Below are positions 25,205 through 40,495 of a stretch of DNA of 64,000 bases, in pieces. The stretch comes from Parapristionchus giblindavisi (taxonomy: Eukaryota > Nematoda > Chromadorea > Rhabditida > Diplogasteridae). A program made the position numbers and the translations under genes. The first letter of the stretch is position 1. Every line of letters begins with the position of its first letter. Where the stretch lies: assembly GCA_943737045.1 (NCBI GenBank), contig CALSFV010000204.1:1364001-1428000 (forward strand), written 5' to 3'. The notes under the pieces were generated by a model. The model was not told the DNA's origin, ran no database searches, and saw nothing but the letters and a program-made list of their open reading frames with translations.

Positions 25205-26327
25205 TAGAATTGTGGTCTCATTGTCAGTAGAAAGAATCATTCAATACAATCAATTCGTATTATCGACCAATCAATAAATCAATAATTCATATTATCGACC
25301 AATCAATAAATCAATAATTCGTATTATCGATTAATTAATAAATAAATAATTCGTATTATCGATTAATCAATAAATCAATAATTCAGCGTGCCATCCCCAT
25401 CGGTACACTTCTCGCGATTGTCGTCACAACCATCATCTACATCCTTGTAGTGATCGCAACTGGAGCCACGAATGTACGGTACTCGGATGGATTGGCTGCA
25501 CCCATGTAAGTCCCGCCCCTTTTGATCTTTGATCTTTATTTGTCTGACTATCTATGTTTTAGCTTCGACAACATCACGGGCATATTCGAGCCGCCTCCAT
25601 GCTTGGAATTCTGGGAAGAGAAGCGAGCGTGCGCGTATGGATTGGTCAACTACTTCCCGGTATCGCTCTTTCGGTTACGGTAGCTTTGATCTTTCATCTT
25701 TGCGTAGATCATGGAGATGGGCTCACTGTGGGGACCGCTGATCATCGCTGGCATCTTTGCTGCCACGTTGTCCTCGGCCCTCGCCTCTCTGGTATCGGCG
25801 CCGAAAGTATTCCAGGTAAGACCTCACCAGGATTACTGTAGATTTATTGATTGATGATGGTTACGGTAGATATATGTGAATACAGTACCTCGCCAGGATT
25901 ACTGTAGATTTATTGATTGATGATGGTTACGGTAGATATATTCGAGTACATGTAATAAAGCAGTATCTACCGTAGCTACAATTTAGTCCCTGTGTTTAGA
26001 TTTGCCTATTGATTTATTGATTACCTCAATCGATCTTTAATAATCAATGTGCAAGGACCGTCTATTTCCTGTCATCGATTACTTCTCCAAGGGATACGGT
26101 AAGAACGAGGAACCGTGACGCGCCTATCTCCTCGCGGGTGGTATCGCCCTTGTCATGGTGTTGATTGGTGAGTTGTGGCTGATCTTTGATCTTTGATCTT
26201 TAATAATCGTTGAAAAGATTGGACTGTAGAGCAGTGTAAAAACATTATGCGTACCCATATCTGTTAAGTGAATTAAAATGGTCGTGGCTTAGAATGATGA
26301 GAGTTAAATTTCAAAAAAGATGGGCGT

Positions 26328-26861
26328 CAGGGTTGGGCGGAAAAGGTTGCCGGTGAAAAATTCGGTAACGGTAATTTACCGGTCAAAAGAACCGGTAAAA
26401 ATCGGTAAAACGGTAAAAACGGTAAAACTCTTAAAAGCTGGTAAAACCGCTAAATAATTGCAAACGTTTTCTGTGAAGTTAGCTTTTATGTTTATTCATT
26501 CCATCAGAACTGCAATATCGCATCAAATAATAAATAGGAACGGCCAACTGCTAATTTATTCTTACTTTGACAGTAGTTATATCAAAAAATAATTATATTT
26601 CTTTTGTTGTGTTATTATATGTATTAGGCAAAAATTATTTCTAGAAAGAGAAACTGTCTCTTGAGACATAAAATCGCTTTTGGATACGGTCAGTTTCTCG
26701 AGATTTAGAACAAAATACTACAAAAAAATACACAGAATATCTAGTGTAAATTTCGGAAATTACCGTTGAGAAACCGTAAAATTTACCGGTCTTTTTTTAC
26801 GGCCAGAGACCGGTAAAACCGGTAAAAAATCGGTAACTGAAAAATTTTCCGCCCAACCCTG
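26328..26861. mobile_element. Non-autonomous hAT-type element, 534 bp (B arm)
   Basis: CAGGGTTGGGCGG ends flanked by ATGGGCGT on both sides (26320-26327, 26862-26869). It is orthologous to 11805-12326 and has acquired small indels since. Confidence 0.9.
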
Positions 26862-28279
26862 ATGGGCGTGTCTTTGAATGGTGAAAGAATATTTTAAATA
26901 AAATGGGCGGAACTTCGAGTGATGAAAGATATGTTTATGTGTCTTGTGTTTTTTATCCATTTTTGCATTACAGGTGATCTTAACGCGATCGTTCCCATTA
27001 TCTCCAACTTCTTCCTCGCCTCATACGCCCTCATCAACTATGCATGCTTCGATAACAGTTTCGCCGAATCACCGGGTATTGATTGATTGGTTGATCGATT
27101 TGATTGATTTATTGATTGATTTATCAATAATTTGCAGGTTTCCGTCCCTCCTTCAAATACTACAACATGTGGGTGTCACTGGCGGGTGCTCTCCTCTGTA
27201 TCTTGGTCATGTTTATCATCTCCTGGGAGACCGCCCTAGTCACCCTGTTCTTCGCTATGATCTTCCTATTCATTTTGCATCGATAACCTGGTGAGTTCTT
27301 ATATTTCTGGTAGATGCGCAGGCAGGTAAATATAAAGAATAAATAAATAAATATATTGGTAACGACTGGTCGACGCGAAGCTCACATATGTGCAGGGATA
27401 AGCCGCTGTTGAACTTTGCATTTCGCAAGTGTACTTTGATTGATTTGTTTAACAATTGATTGTTTTTTTAAGGAAATTTGTTTGAAAGCACCAAAAATGG
27501 AGAAAATTTTAAAGATGTCAACTGGGGTAGCTCGACGCAGGCGCACACGTACAAGAACGCGATCGCGAGCATGATCAAGCTGTGGAACACGGAGGAGCAC
27601 GTATGATATCATTTGATCTATGATCACTGATCTTTGATCTCTGATCTTTGATCTTTGATCTCTGACTTCAGGTGAAGAACTACCGTCCCCAATTGCTCGT
27701 TCTCACGGGCAATCCGGCCGCCCGACCTTCTCTCGTTGACTTTGTCTACAATATCACCAAAGGATCGTCCCTTATGATCTGCGGATACGTGGTCCCGGTA
27801 CGAAAGCTCTAGATTACGGTAGTTACGGTAGATCGATCGATATTCATTGATTGTTCTAGTGTACGGTGGTTTTTGAACCGATTGATTGAGTGATGGGGCT
27901 GCGAAACATAGCTTATACTTTATTTTTTCAATAATGGACCAATAATCTCCTTTCAATATAATCAGAATCAATAAAATCAATCAATAATCTATCGCTCATC
28001 TACAGTATCCTCATCGTTACAGTATGCTCCATGTGACCGTGTATACTCGGTGTGCTGCAAGCTCGATCGTCAACTGAATGAGTGGCTGCAGAAGCGCAAG
28101 ATCAAGTCGTTCTACGCATCAGTCGCCAATTCTAGCATGCGCTCGGGCGTCCAAGCACTGCCACAGGTACGGTATTGTGGATGATATACTGTAGTTGGTG
28201 ATTTCTGTAGCCGTACTCTGGGATGGGTACGGTAGGTAGATTACCGTATCGTTGCTTTTGAAAGTGGATAATAATAATA

Positions 28280-28680
28280 TCTTTATGTGCGTTTCAGGTA
28301 AGAATGATAATGAGATACATAGAGAAATACATTAGGGACACATAAATACAATACCACAACGAGGTAGTAAGGTTGAATAAATACATAATGACGATATTTT
28401 CACATAAAAGTTCTACGTCTAACAAGTAACATGTGTGCTATGAGAAAATTGGAATGTTCTTTGTCTTTTCCAAATATTAATATAATTAATTTCATCCATG
28501 GGGGTGCCCCCTGTAAAATTAGGACTTTCGAAAAGTTTTGGAATGCCCCCTGTAAAAAATGACGTTTAGGTTAAATTTTTGAGAAAAAAACGTGAAGGTC
28601 TCCTGTAAAAGTCACATTTTTCGTTCGGGTGCACCCTGTAGAATCGAGCTCCAGTTATCCCGCCCATGTATAATTATTTC
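28280..28680. repeat. Extra intronic sequence in copy B only
   Basis: Compared with the mirror position in A (about 10275), copy B carries extra sequence containing three spaced CCCTGTAAAA motifs. No terminal repeats or coding potential are evident, so I cannot assign it. Confidence 0.4.
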
Positions 28681-30749
28681 CCTTTTCCAGATCGCTGGTC
28701 TGTGCAAACTCCGTCCCAACATCGTTATCATTGGTTTCAAGTCGAACTGGTGCGAGGGTGGACCAACGGAGCAGAAAATGCGCGAGATCAATGACTACTT
28801 TGGAGTCATACAGTATGATTATTTATTGATTTATTGATTTATTGATCTTTGTTGTATGATTTCCGTGCATTAATTGGGCCTTTAATGACGCCTCAATACT
28901 ATATTTCACTGCGCACCAAATTTGAATTTTCACCAGTTGAATGCAGTGAGATATAGCCCGATGGAACATATCGCGAGCGATAGGAACTCTTGTCAGATCG
29001 CTAAAATATTTATACATTATGATTTATGATAAGCACCGTGGTTAACGCTTACTGTTACAGCATTATCCCCCACAAATCCGTCAATCTCATCGATTGGCAT
29101 GGCGACAGACATATTTCAAAAGACTTATATGACAGATATATCCCATCCATGTGTCGTTGCATGCGTATGCGTGTAGATAAAATATAAGATCTATGCAATA
29201 TCTTTTCCATTGCAGGGATGCCTTCGAGAATGGAATGGGCGTGGCGGTTCTGAGGAATGAGATGGCCGGTCTCGATTACTCCGATGCCATGAAGAAGTAC
29301 GGTAGTACGGTAGAGCATCGAGCGGGTTACGATTGTGATAACTAGTGAAATGGATGAGTTATGAAAGAGAGAAATCGGTGTGGAAAGAAAAAAAGTGTGA
29401 GTGGGTGAGCAAGACGTGGATGTACGTTATCTTTGATCTTTACAAGTGAAGAATCATCTTGGGAATGGGATGGTGACGGTAATGTGGATGATGATTTTAC
29501 TTAAAATAGAATGGTTATGGTTAAGTGAGATAAGTATAGTTAGGCGTTTGAAGAGGAAGACGTGTGGAGTTAGTTGTGAAAAGTGCCCGTTGAATCGCTG
29601 TCTCACCATTGCGCCATCATACAAACAATTTTCGTTGTTTGATTCTCCGTCACTTATGCCTATTTTAGGTACAATATGCGTGAAGTGTCCAAGTTGCAGC
29701 TTCCAGAAGTGAGGACTGTATCGAAGTGAGTGGTGGTCTTTGATCTTTGATCTTTACAAATCAATCGATAATTGATTGTGTTACAGTAGCCTAATCGGTG
29801 GAGAACACGCCAAGGATCATCTCGATGAGAAACGAGTATTGATTGAGAAGGAAGAAGGAGGGACAGAGGGAAGCAAGGAAATGAAGGAGACACTTGATGC
29901 TGCTAGTGGTAATTATTATTATTATTGATATTATTATTTTTTTATTGTTCATATATAATTATTCTATTATGTAAATTAGATTTACTATTGTTGACGAAAG
30001 TTTATCCTACCGTATTTCATCCACTAACTCTCTCTCTCTCCACTTAAAGGCACATCTCGAGCCAATTTGGAACTCTCCGTTCTGACAATTCTCTGTCGCT
30101 TTCTTTATCTATGAGAGAGCGTCGTCAAATTAGCTCGGAGCGTGTCTTTAACAAAATCAGCGCTAACTGAATGTGATACAACATTCCTATACGACAGCCC
30201 GTTGTTGACTGAACTTTGTACTTTGATCCTCGCACTTTGAACAACTTTGATCTTTGGACTTTGTACTTTGAACTCTGTGTCTACAGCTCACAGCGCGTCA
30301 TCGCGCATGCTCGAGTCGTTCGTGAATACGAGTGGAGACTGCATTGCCGGTAGGCTATGTGCATGTAGATATTTGTGCCGTGTAGTTTGTATTTTGATCT
30401 TTGATCTTTGAACTTTGATCTTTAAACTCTTCTTTTCGATGTAGGGCTATAGAGTTTGCAGTAGTCTAGCTTTCGGTATTTGCCTGCGTGTTTTAATTGA
30501 TTTAAAGTTTTGTTTATGCATATTTGTAGTATCCTTGATCGTTGATTAGCTAGTCAGTATTAGTCGATGCTCGTTGCAAGTAGCGTACTTGTAGCATACC
30601 AATAGCATACCAGTAGCATACCAGTAGCATACTATTAGCATACCAATAGACTATCCAATCGATTCAGCATTCCGAATGTTGTTGGATGAATCGGAGACCA
30701 TGAAGAAGTGTGAGTGCATTGGCACGATGTCTGAGTAGAGTACCCTGCG

Positions 30750-30890
<141 letters not shown>

Positions 30891-33475
30891 TATTTATTAC
30901 GTATTGCGATCGTATTTGTCGAATATCTTTCGGTGAAGCACGCTCTCACCACACTTTAAATATTTTACTCTAACTTTTGTAGTATCGATTAGCTAATCAA
31001 TAATATTGATTTATTGATTGATCTACATGATTTCAGCATCAACTTCGTTCGCGGACACGTTTCCCTTCGAATTCGAGTTGTCAGATGATGAAAATGATGA
31101 TGATGAAGGAGAAGTTGAAGAAGAGGAAGAGGAAGAGGAGGAGGTGGAGGAAGAGGAGCCCGCTAAGGTACTGTAGGAATATTGATTGATTTGCCCCGCC
31201 TCCTTTCTTGGGTTACGGTAGCCTTGCTCGGGTTACGGTAGGTAATCGATAATATCATCAGGATAACAAGGAGTCGGCGATGGAGCGAGGTCGTAGTATT
31301 CGCCGTGGGAACACGTTCTCGATGTCTCGACGAAGAAGGTATACGGTAGATCATGGGAAGATTATTGATTGAATTGAGGAATATTGATTACTAGTTACAG
31401 TTATCTTATAGTTATCAGTTTCATTCTATTTTTATCGTAGCTAGCTATATTTCACGCTGGAATTACCGTATATTTATCATTTACACTTTTGATTGTCATA
31501 TATCAACAACAATTGGTAGTTGAGACAGTTTGGTGTCAATCGATCGATTATCGATTAGTATGACTACCGTAGTCCAGCCATACAGTAATCTAACCGATCG
31601 TCTCAGGAAGCGCAAGCAGAAGAAGCAGAAGATCGACGAGAATGAGTGAGAGTGCATGTCACGATAGTGTTTATTGATTGATTGGTTTTGTAGTTTGGTA
31701 TCGTTGTAGTTTGATCTCATTGTAGTTTGTAGTTTGTGGTCGAGAGAAAGGTCTAACTATTATGTCGAGGTGGTTCTGTGAAAGTATTACACGAGGCAAG
31801 ATTGCATGCTCTAACTAACCAGTGTAGTGTTATCGATTATTGATCGATTTATCGATTGATCAATATCGATTAACTTCCGTATCGTCGTATCTTTGTCGTA
31901 ATCGTCGTTATGTCAGCATGTATTACCGGATTGCACTAATCAATAAATCAATAAATAAGTTCTTTTCCAGTTCTCGCCGTCCCACTCAAGAGCAGAAGGC
32001 GCTGCTCAACTCCATATTCAAATTCCAACGCAAAGTGAAGAAGGTGAGTACCTACTGTTTTATTCTATCATAGAGTTCGAAGCTGTGTGTCTTCTCCATC
32101 TCGACCTCATCACACACAATGGAACAGGAACAGCGAGGCATGGTCGCACTGCTCAGCAAGTTCCGGTATGATCTTTGATCTTTGATCTATGAATTTAACT
32201 ATTAATAAATCCATCGATATCTCCCTGATTACAGTATTGACTTCTCCGATGTGACCGTCATATCTGACGTGGGACGCAAGCCGAGTCAGCGAACGTTAGT
32301 ATTATTGATTTATTGTTTTTAATCTCAACGTAAAATCATATCTCGGCATGTACATATCTTATGGTACTTTTGTGTGTTTAGTCTTTCACAATTGATCCTA
32401 TGCGGAAACTTAAGATTAATCAATCGATTATTTTTATCAATCGATAATCAATAAATATTTGTCAGATTGGACGCGTTCCATGAGTTGATCGCTCCCTATC
32501 GAGGAGAGGACGGAGATGACTCGTCCGGACTCATCACTGATTGTTAGTCATGTGTACTTTGATCCCTGTAGTTTGATCTTTGATCTGTGTAGTTTGATCT
32601 ATGATCTCTTATCTTTGCAGCCGAATTGAGTGCTCAACGCGAGAAGACGTATAGGCAACTGCGCATAGGCGAGTTGCTCAAGGAGAATTCGGCTGACGCT
32701 GATCTAGTTGTAGTGTGATCTTTGATCGTTGTAGTTTGATCACTAATCTTTGCTCTTTGTAGTTTGATCACTAATTTTTGATTTTATTACAGTACTCTAC
32801 ATGTGCCTCGCAAGGGTCTGGTGTCGTCTTCGCTCTATCTCAGTTGGTTGGATATGATGACTCTTGGTCTCCCTCCCACTCTTCTTGTTCGTGGCAACCA
32901 GACCTCCGTGCTCACATTCTATTCATAGACGACCGCGGTGAAACCCAGATGGGTTTGGTTAGCCTGATCCTATGATCCCTTCCTCACACAATCAGTTATG
33001 TGTACTGTATCAGTATTCCTTCCGTTAGACTAGCATGCATTCAATCGATATCACCGCAATGTAGTACCGTAATTCTCCCCATCATGTGTCCAAAGGAGGC
33101 GGATCCTATTTCCTTGTTAGTTATTGATTGAATTATTGGGATTTATCGATTTTACCGATATTTCAGTATCATTTCGGACCTTTCGGCTTGTCACAATTTC
33201 CTAGAATTCTTATTGAGTAAAATTATTACTCTAAATTGGCTACAGTTTTCATCCAAATACATTTATTCCATTTTAGTATTATTATTTTTAGTAGTATTAG
33301 TATTCTTATGCTTTATTGGCGTCTTTGACATCAATCAATAAATTCCTAGATCTCCCGGTCTCTCGGTCCCGAGTTTGGCGGTTCGATCGGTCTCATCTTC
33401 TGTGTGGCGAACGCGGTCGGTGCGGCGATGTACGTCGTCAGATTCGCGGAGACTGTCAGGGATATCATCGTGTGA

Positions 33476-33696
<221 letters not shown>

Positions 33697-33966
33697 GATA
33701 CATTAATTTTCAGTAGCTTTGGATTTCCCGAATTGGACAACATGAACACTGTGCGAGTCGTTGGACTTATTGGGTTTACAAAAATAATCAATATTTGGAC
33801 GATTATCGGTTGATTTCCGACGTTTGATTCGTGCCACTTACAGTAACCTGCGTTGTGATGCTCGCAGTGGTCTTCAAGTTTGAGAGCAAGATGCAGCATT
33901 GAGTATTGATTGATTGGATTATTGATTGATCTGTTCTTGTTGTTGCTTCGTCTTCAATGTTTTGCA

Positions 33967-34100
33967 TGGTAATATTATAGTAAGTGGCGCGCAAAAAAGA
34001 CACTTTCTTTATACTAGTGTTTAGTGTTTTGCTATTTCATGAGAACATAGCGAAAAAGTAAAAAGTTACTTTCTGCAAGGTACTTACTATATTATTGTCC
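33967..34100. mobile_element. 134-bp MITE flanked by TGCA
   Basis: Imperfect inverted ends around GGTAATATTATAGTAAG and its complement, with TGCA on both sides (33963-33966, 34101-34104). A relative with better-conserved AGGGTAATATTG ends lies at 50089-50228. It sits in an NKCC copy C intron. Confidence 0.6.
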
Positions 34101-35192
34101 TGCACAATCGGAGGCCGCGATTCCAAGCTAAATTACCTTTTCTGACCAACGATTGAAATGATCTATGCTCATTGAAACTCGAACCTGCCAGGTGTGCTTT
34201 GCAAGTTTAGAACGCATTTTTATGTTGCAAGAACTGTTCTTTTCGCCTAAACTATTTAGTAATAGTAAACCTTTATCGTTGTTAGTATGCGTTTTGTGTG
34301 GAATTTAATTTTAAAATTAATTTACAAATATTATTTTGATTAAAAAATAATTTAATTATTTTTAAAAAAGGTGAAAATTAAAAATTAAATTAACTTTTCC
34401 CTCAGGTAATACTGATCGTGTCAATCTGCAACTACTTCATCGGCAGTTTCATTCCACGAGATGAGGAGTACCTCAACAACGGCATGACTGGATACAGTAG
34501 TGAGTGGGATGAGTTACGGTAACTCAAAGCAAAGGAGGTTACGGTAGCTCAAAGTTTGGGGGTTACTGTAGCTAAAAGTTAAGCCGGCTAACGGTAGCTC
34601 AAAGGAAAGAGATATTATATAGCCTAATTTTACATTGGCAAAGGTACTTGAGATGAAATCGTACAAACGAATAATTACCATCTTTTCAGTCACAACCCTG
34701 TACAACAATCTCTCGCCACACTTCCGCAACGAGTCCTTCTTCTCAGTCTTCGCTGTCTATTTCCCGGCCGCGACCGGAATCATGGCCGGCCCCAACATCT
34801 CCGGCGATTTGGCGGATCCGCAGGTGGCATTCATTATATTTAGTTATTCTTTAACCATATTTAATCGTCAGGTCATTTCTTCAGGTTACTGTTATGTTAC
34901 TGTAGATCTTACCGGAATACATAGTGAAGAGATTTCGAGCATTTTTCCTTTGCGAAACACACTATGAAAACTAAAAAGAACACTAGAAGTACACAAAAAA
35001 CACTAAAAGAACACTACAATTGTGTGGGTAACCTTTCCGGAGACATTGTTCTCGATCTCCTGTCGTGTTCTCGTTTCGCCGTTGTGGTTTATCCATTTAC
35101 ATATCTCGTTTGCCAATGAAACTTTCGACAGCATTTGCATAATATAATTTCTCGCCTGCCAGCGATAAGTGCAGCAAATCATTCAAGAAATG

Positions 35193-36114
35193 GGCGATCG
35201 ATGACTTCGGAATCAAAATTTAGCAAACTACTTTTGATGAAAGTTTGTCACGGAAATAACGTTAGAAAAACTTTGATTTGAAATCAACTGATTAAAACGA
35301 CTCCTTAGGGAATCTCACCGCTAAAACTTTCACATAGACAATTTTCAGCTTGGAAAGGACGAAGTAATTACTCTCTATTAAGAATTGCAATTGAAGAACT
35401 GATCATTTGATCAACGAGCGCGTGGAATGATCTTTCCATAATCATCAATTAGCTCACTCTCTATCGATGCAAATTAGTTTTGGAACCCGACGATTTATAA
35501 CCGTCGATTGGGAACTAACTATTTAGAACCATAATTTCAAATTTGAACTTCGTAACCAAGTTGATGAAAATGGAATAACTTCAATATTATCGTCTAGCCA
35601 TTCGGATTTTGATCATTTCATCTCTGATTGAGATCCAAATTTCATTGTTTTACATACAAGTGTCTCTTACGTGATTCATTTGCAAGATTTGCATGTATGG
35701 GATCGCCTTAAAGACGATCAGATACATCTTATTTTATTTTGTTCTTTTCATTTTGTTCTTCAGTTTTGAAATTATGGTTCCAAATCGTCAGTTCCTAATC
35801 AACGGTTATAAATCGTCGGGTTCCAAAACTAATTTGCATCAATAGAGAGTGAGCTAATTTATGATTATGCAAAAGATCATTCCGCGCACTCGTTGATCAA
35901 TTGATCGGTTCTATATTTTCAATTCTTCTTTCTCGTTTTCTGAGTCTCGATTCCTTCGCATAATATCCAAAATAAAAGTATTGAGAGTGATCTTGCGTAT
36001 TCCAATGGTATACAAATCATCGATTTCAAAGTCAATGTTACAAGGCAATGGTGATAAAAGTCTGGATCATTAATGATCAGTGTCTAAGTTATGATTCCGA
36101 AGTCATCGATCGCC
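35193..36114. mobile_element. 922-bp TIR element with 8-bp target duplication
   Basis: The ends GGCGATCGATGACTTCGGAA and its inverse are flanked by AAGAAATG (35185-35192, 36115-36122). Long internal inverted stretches (around 35480 and 35800) make it foldback-like. It is inserted in an R1 repeat inside the NKCC copy C intron. No transposase is encoded. Confidence 0.85.
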
Positions 36115-36149
36115 AAGAAATGCAATTCCTGCGTTATTATTATCGATTA

Positions 36150-36990
36150 ATCTTAAATGTAATTCACTGCATCTAGGTAGGGCTAATCCTAAAAGGATCT
36201 ATACTATAAATAATGTAAATCTAGATCAAAAAGATGCCGTCAAAGACCTTGGCTTCATTATTCAAAAAGGCCTAACATTTTCAGAACATTGTAGATCAAT
36301 TTCGAACAAAGCAAAGTCGGCTTGTCATATAACTAATAACTTCGAACTAATAACCCTAAAATTCTCCTTAAAGCATATTCAATCTACATCAGGCCCATTC
36401 TAGAAAGCGCATCCACGGTGTACAATCCTTATCAGAAAAAAGATATTAAAGTCCTCGAACAGGTACAGAATTACTTCATAAGAAGACTTTTCGCACGTTG
36501 TTTCAAATCAACATGGGACAATATGCCGCGGGCAAATGTTCGCAACGAAAAACTAGATCTAGAAACCCTCGAACACCGTAGATCCATCATAGACATTAAA
36601 ACTTCTATTAAACTACTTAGAGGCAAATTTAGGATTTCAAATAAGAAAAATCACTATTTCAAGACATACATTACAAGAAATGGGTTGAACTTCTCCAATT
36701 CAGGGTCCCGTTTCCAATACAGGCACAATAACTTCTTTTTGCGAGCGGCTCGTTTGCTTACAAAACCCGAAAATAGAATCTCCTTTGATGTTGGAGACTG
36801 ATCTGCATGTCCTGTTGTCGCCTATTCATACATGTTCTCTTCCCTCCCCGCAATTCTATCGTCCCTTAAGAACACTGATATCTCCTTCTAGGCTAAATCC
36901 ATAAGCACTATTTCATTCCATTCCTTATTTTCATTTTTTTATTTTTTTGTATCACATCATTTGTTCGCTAAATGTGAATAAATATATATA
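36150..36990 (+). mobile_element. Non-LTR (CR1/jockey-like) retrotransposon 3' fragment
   Basis: 36180-36420 encodes KDAVKDLGFIIQKGLTFSEH. After a frame break, 36418-36801 encodes VYNPYQKKDIKVLEQVQNYF and LETLEHRRSIIDI. These are the post-catalytic thumb region of CR1- or jockey-type reverse transcriptases. The catalytic core is absent (5' truncation) and the 3' end runs into AATAAATATATATA. It is the same broad class as the element at 58640-59748. Confidence 0.8.
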
Positions 36991-37758
36991 TAACAAATCT
37001 ATATCCGAAGGTGGCATTCATTTCATTGATTTATTATTTAATGACATCTTCCGTATTAAAAACAATTTCCTTTTGCATATAACACTAAAAAGTGTCGGTT
37101 CTATATCTCCTGTCGCGTTCAGGTTTCACGTTGGTGGTATCCATTGAAATATTCTCGTTTGCCGATAGCTTTTATATTCCCTTTAACAATTATATAATAG
37201 AATTGTCGTCTCAGTAGAGTCATTCAATAAAAGAAATTATCGATTAATCAATAAATCAATAATTCGTATTATCGACCAATCAATCAATCAATAATTCAGC
37301 GTGCCATCCCCATCGGAACTCTACTCGCGATTGCCGTCACTACTGTCATCTACATCCTTGTAGTGATCGCAACTGGAGCCACGAATGTTCGGTACTCGGA
37401 TGGACTGGCTGCACCCATGTAAGCCCCTCCCCTTTTGATCTTTGATCTTTGTCTGTCTGTCTGCCTTTCTTACTTCCGGTTCTCTGGAAAATCGATAATC
37501 GATAAAGTTTTAGCTTCGACAACATCACGGGCATATTCGAGCCGCCTCCATGCGTGGAATTCTGGGAAGAGGAGCGAGCGTGCATGTATGGATTGGTCAA
37601 CTACTTCCCGGTATCGCTCTTTCGGTTACGGTAGCTTTTTGATCTTTGATCTTTGATCTCTTGTGTAGATCATGGAGATGGGCTCACTGTGGGGACCGCT
37701 GATCATTGCGGGCATCTTCGCTGCCACGTTGTCCTCGGCCCTCGCCTCTCTGGTCTCA

Positions 37759-38259
37759 CAAGGGAAGTCAGCGGAGTCAGTCCGGGCGTTCGGGATGAGG
37801 CATACACCATTCGATAGGTCTCCAAAAAATAAGAACTTTTTCTATTAACCATTTTTCCTGAGGACTCCTGGGCGCCGAGATATTTGCATATTCCCCTCTC
37901 GCTTTCTGTTGAACGAACAACCAGTCTCTTGGCTCTTCGAAGAGAGGAAGTGGTGGTCGAGTGAGTAAGAGCCTCATGTTTCCATCACTTTTTCCCAATG
38001 CTACCATCGTTAGTGGAATACGAGCAAAATATTTTGAGACAAGGCCATTGGAACCACTCGGTCACCACTTACTCTCTTCGAAGCGAGACTGGTTGTTCTT
38101 TCAACTCGGGAGAAAGCGAGAGGGGAATATGCAAATATCTCGGCGCCCAGGTGTCCTCAGGAAAAATGGTTAATAGAAAAATTTCTTATTTTTTGGAGAC
38201 CTATCGAATGGTGTATGTCTCATCCCGAACGCCCGGACTGACTCCGCTGACTTCCCTTG
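37759..38259. mobile_element. 501-bp TIR element inserted in an NKCC exon
   Basis: The ends CAAGGGAAGTCAGCGGAGTC and its inverse are flanked by a 3-bp TCA duplication (37756-37758, 38260-38262). It interrupts the copy C exon between the codons for LASLVS and APKVFQ. Insert plus duplication is 504 nt, a multiple of three, but the element contains stops. It belongs to the same end family as the palindrome-axis element. Confidence 0.9.
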
Positions 38260-40495
38260 TCAGCGCCGAAAGTATTCCAGGTAAGACCTCGAAGGGATTA
38301 CTGTAGATTTATTGATTGATGATGGTTACGGTAGATGTATTCGAGTGCATGTAATAAAGCAGTATCTACCGTAGCTGCAATTCGGTTTGCCTATTGATTT
38401 ATTGATTACCGTACTCGATGAATTCAGGCAATGTGCAAGGACCGTCTATTCCCTGTCATCGATTACTTCTCCAAGGGATACGGTAAGAATGAGGAACCGC
38501 GACGCGCCTATCTCCTCGCGGGTGGCATCGCCCTTGATTGGTGAGTTGTGTCTGATCTTTGATCTTTAAGAATCGTTCAAAAAGTGGAGTACGTAGTAGT
38601 AGAGTAGTAGAGCAGCATAAATTATGCGTATTATTATTATGATAAGAATCGAAATTTCGAAATAAAATGGGTGGGGCTTAGAATGAATAAATTTGTGTTT
38701 ATATGCCAATTGTGCATTACAGGTGATCTTAACGCGATTGCGCCTATTATCTCCAATTTCTTCCTCGCCTCATACGCCCTCATCAACTACGCATGCTTCG
38801 ATAACAGTTTCGCCGAGTCACCGGGTATTGATTGATTGGTTGATTCCTTTATTGATTGATTCATTGGTTTCTTTATTTATTCATTGATTTACTTATTGAT
38901 TTATCAATAATTTGCAGGTTTCCGTCCCTCCTTTAAATACTACAACATGTGGGTGTCACTGGCGGGTGCCCTCCTCTGTATCTTGGTCATGTTTATCATC
39001 TCCTGGGAGACCGCCCTAGTGACCTTCCTGTTCTTCGCGATGATCTTCCTCTTCATTATGCATCGAAAACCGGGTGAGTCGGTTTTTGTACTTTTGATAG
39101 AGGGGTAGGCAGGTGAATAAAGAATAAATATATAATTATACAATTCGTAGATGTGAATTGGGGGAGCTCGACGCAGGCGCACACGTACAAGAATGCGATT
39201 GCGAGCATGATCAAGCTGTGGAACACGGAGGAGCACGTATGATATCATTTGATCTTTGATCTCTGATCATTGATCTTTGATCTTTGATCTCTGGCTTCAG
39301 GTGAAGAACTACCGTCCCCAATTGCTCGTTCTCACGGGCAATCCGGCCGCCCGACCTTCGCTCGTGGACTTTGTCTACAATATCACCAAAGGATCGCCAC
39401 TGATGATCTGCGGATACGTGGTTTCGGTACGAAAGCTCTGGATTACGGTAGTTACGGTAGATCGATCGATATTCATTGATCGTGCTAGTATACGGTGGTT
39501 TTTGATTGAGCGATGGTGCTGAGACTTATACTTCATTTTTCAATAATGGACCAATAATCTCCTTTCAATATGATCAGAGTCAACAAAATCAATCCAATAA
39601 TCGATCCCTCATCTACAGTATCCCCTCATTGTTACAGTATACTCCATGTGACCGTGTGTACTCGGTGTGCCGCAAGCTCGATCGTCAACTGAATGAGTGG
39701 CTGCAGAAGCGGAAGATCAAGTCGTTCTACGCATCCGTCGCCAATTCTAGCTTGCGCTCCGGCGTCCAGTCACTGCTCCAGGTACGCTACTGTAGATGAT
39801 ATACTGTAGATAGTGATTACGATAGAGATGCTCTGGGATGGGTACGGTAGGCAGATTACGGTATCGTTGCTTTTTAAAGTGGGTATTTTCACATAAATAT
39901 TCTACTTGTAAGTGAGACGTGTGTGCTATGAGAGCGTTGGAATGGTCTTTGTATTTTCCAAATATTAATTTAATTATTTCGCTTTTCCAGATCGCTGGTC
40001 TGGGCAAACTCCGCCCCAACATCGTCATCATTGGTTTCAAGTCGAACTCATGCGAGGATGGACCTACGGAGCAGAAGATGCGCGAGATCAATGACTACTT
40101 TGGAGTCATACAGTATGATTATTTATTGATTTATTTATACTATTGATCTTTGTATGGTTGTCATGTATTATTATAATTGGGGATGGGCTTTAATTGCACA
40201 CCAGTCACCTCAAGACTTCATAGTGCCTGCGCGCAATATTTGATATTCAATAGGTAGGCACGCTGGGGGAAAGGCTGTGCGCATGGCTATGCCCTGAATT
40301 TTTCTTGCAGATCGACTGGAAATTTTCCACTTTTTGCGAGGCAAGGTTATGCGCAAGGCCCCGATAGGAAGGCAAGACTGTGTGCAAAAAAAGTCGTTTG
40401 AACGCACCCACCTATGATTTGAATTTTCACCGGTTGAATGCGCGTTTCATCAGTGAGATATAGCCCGATGGAACATTTCGCGAGTGATAGGAACT

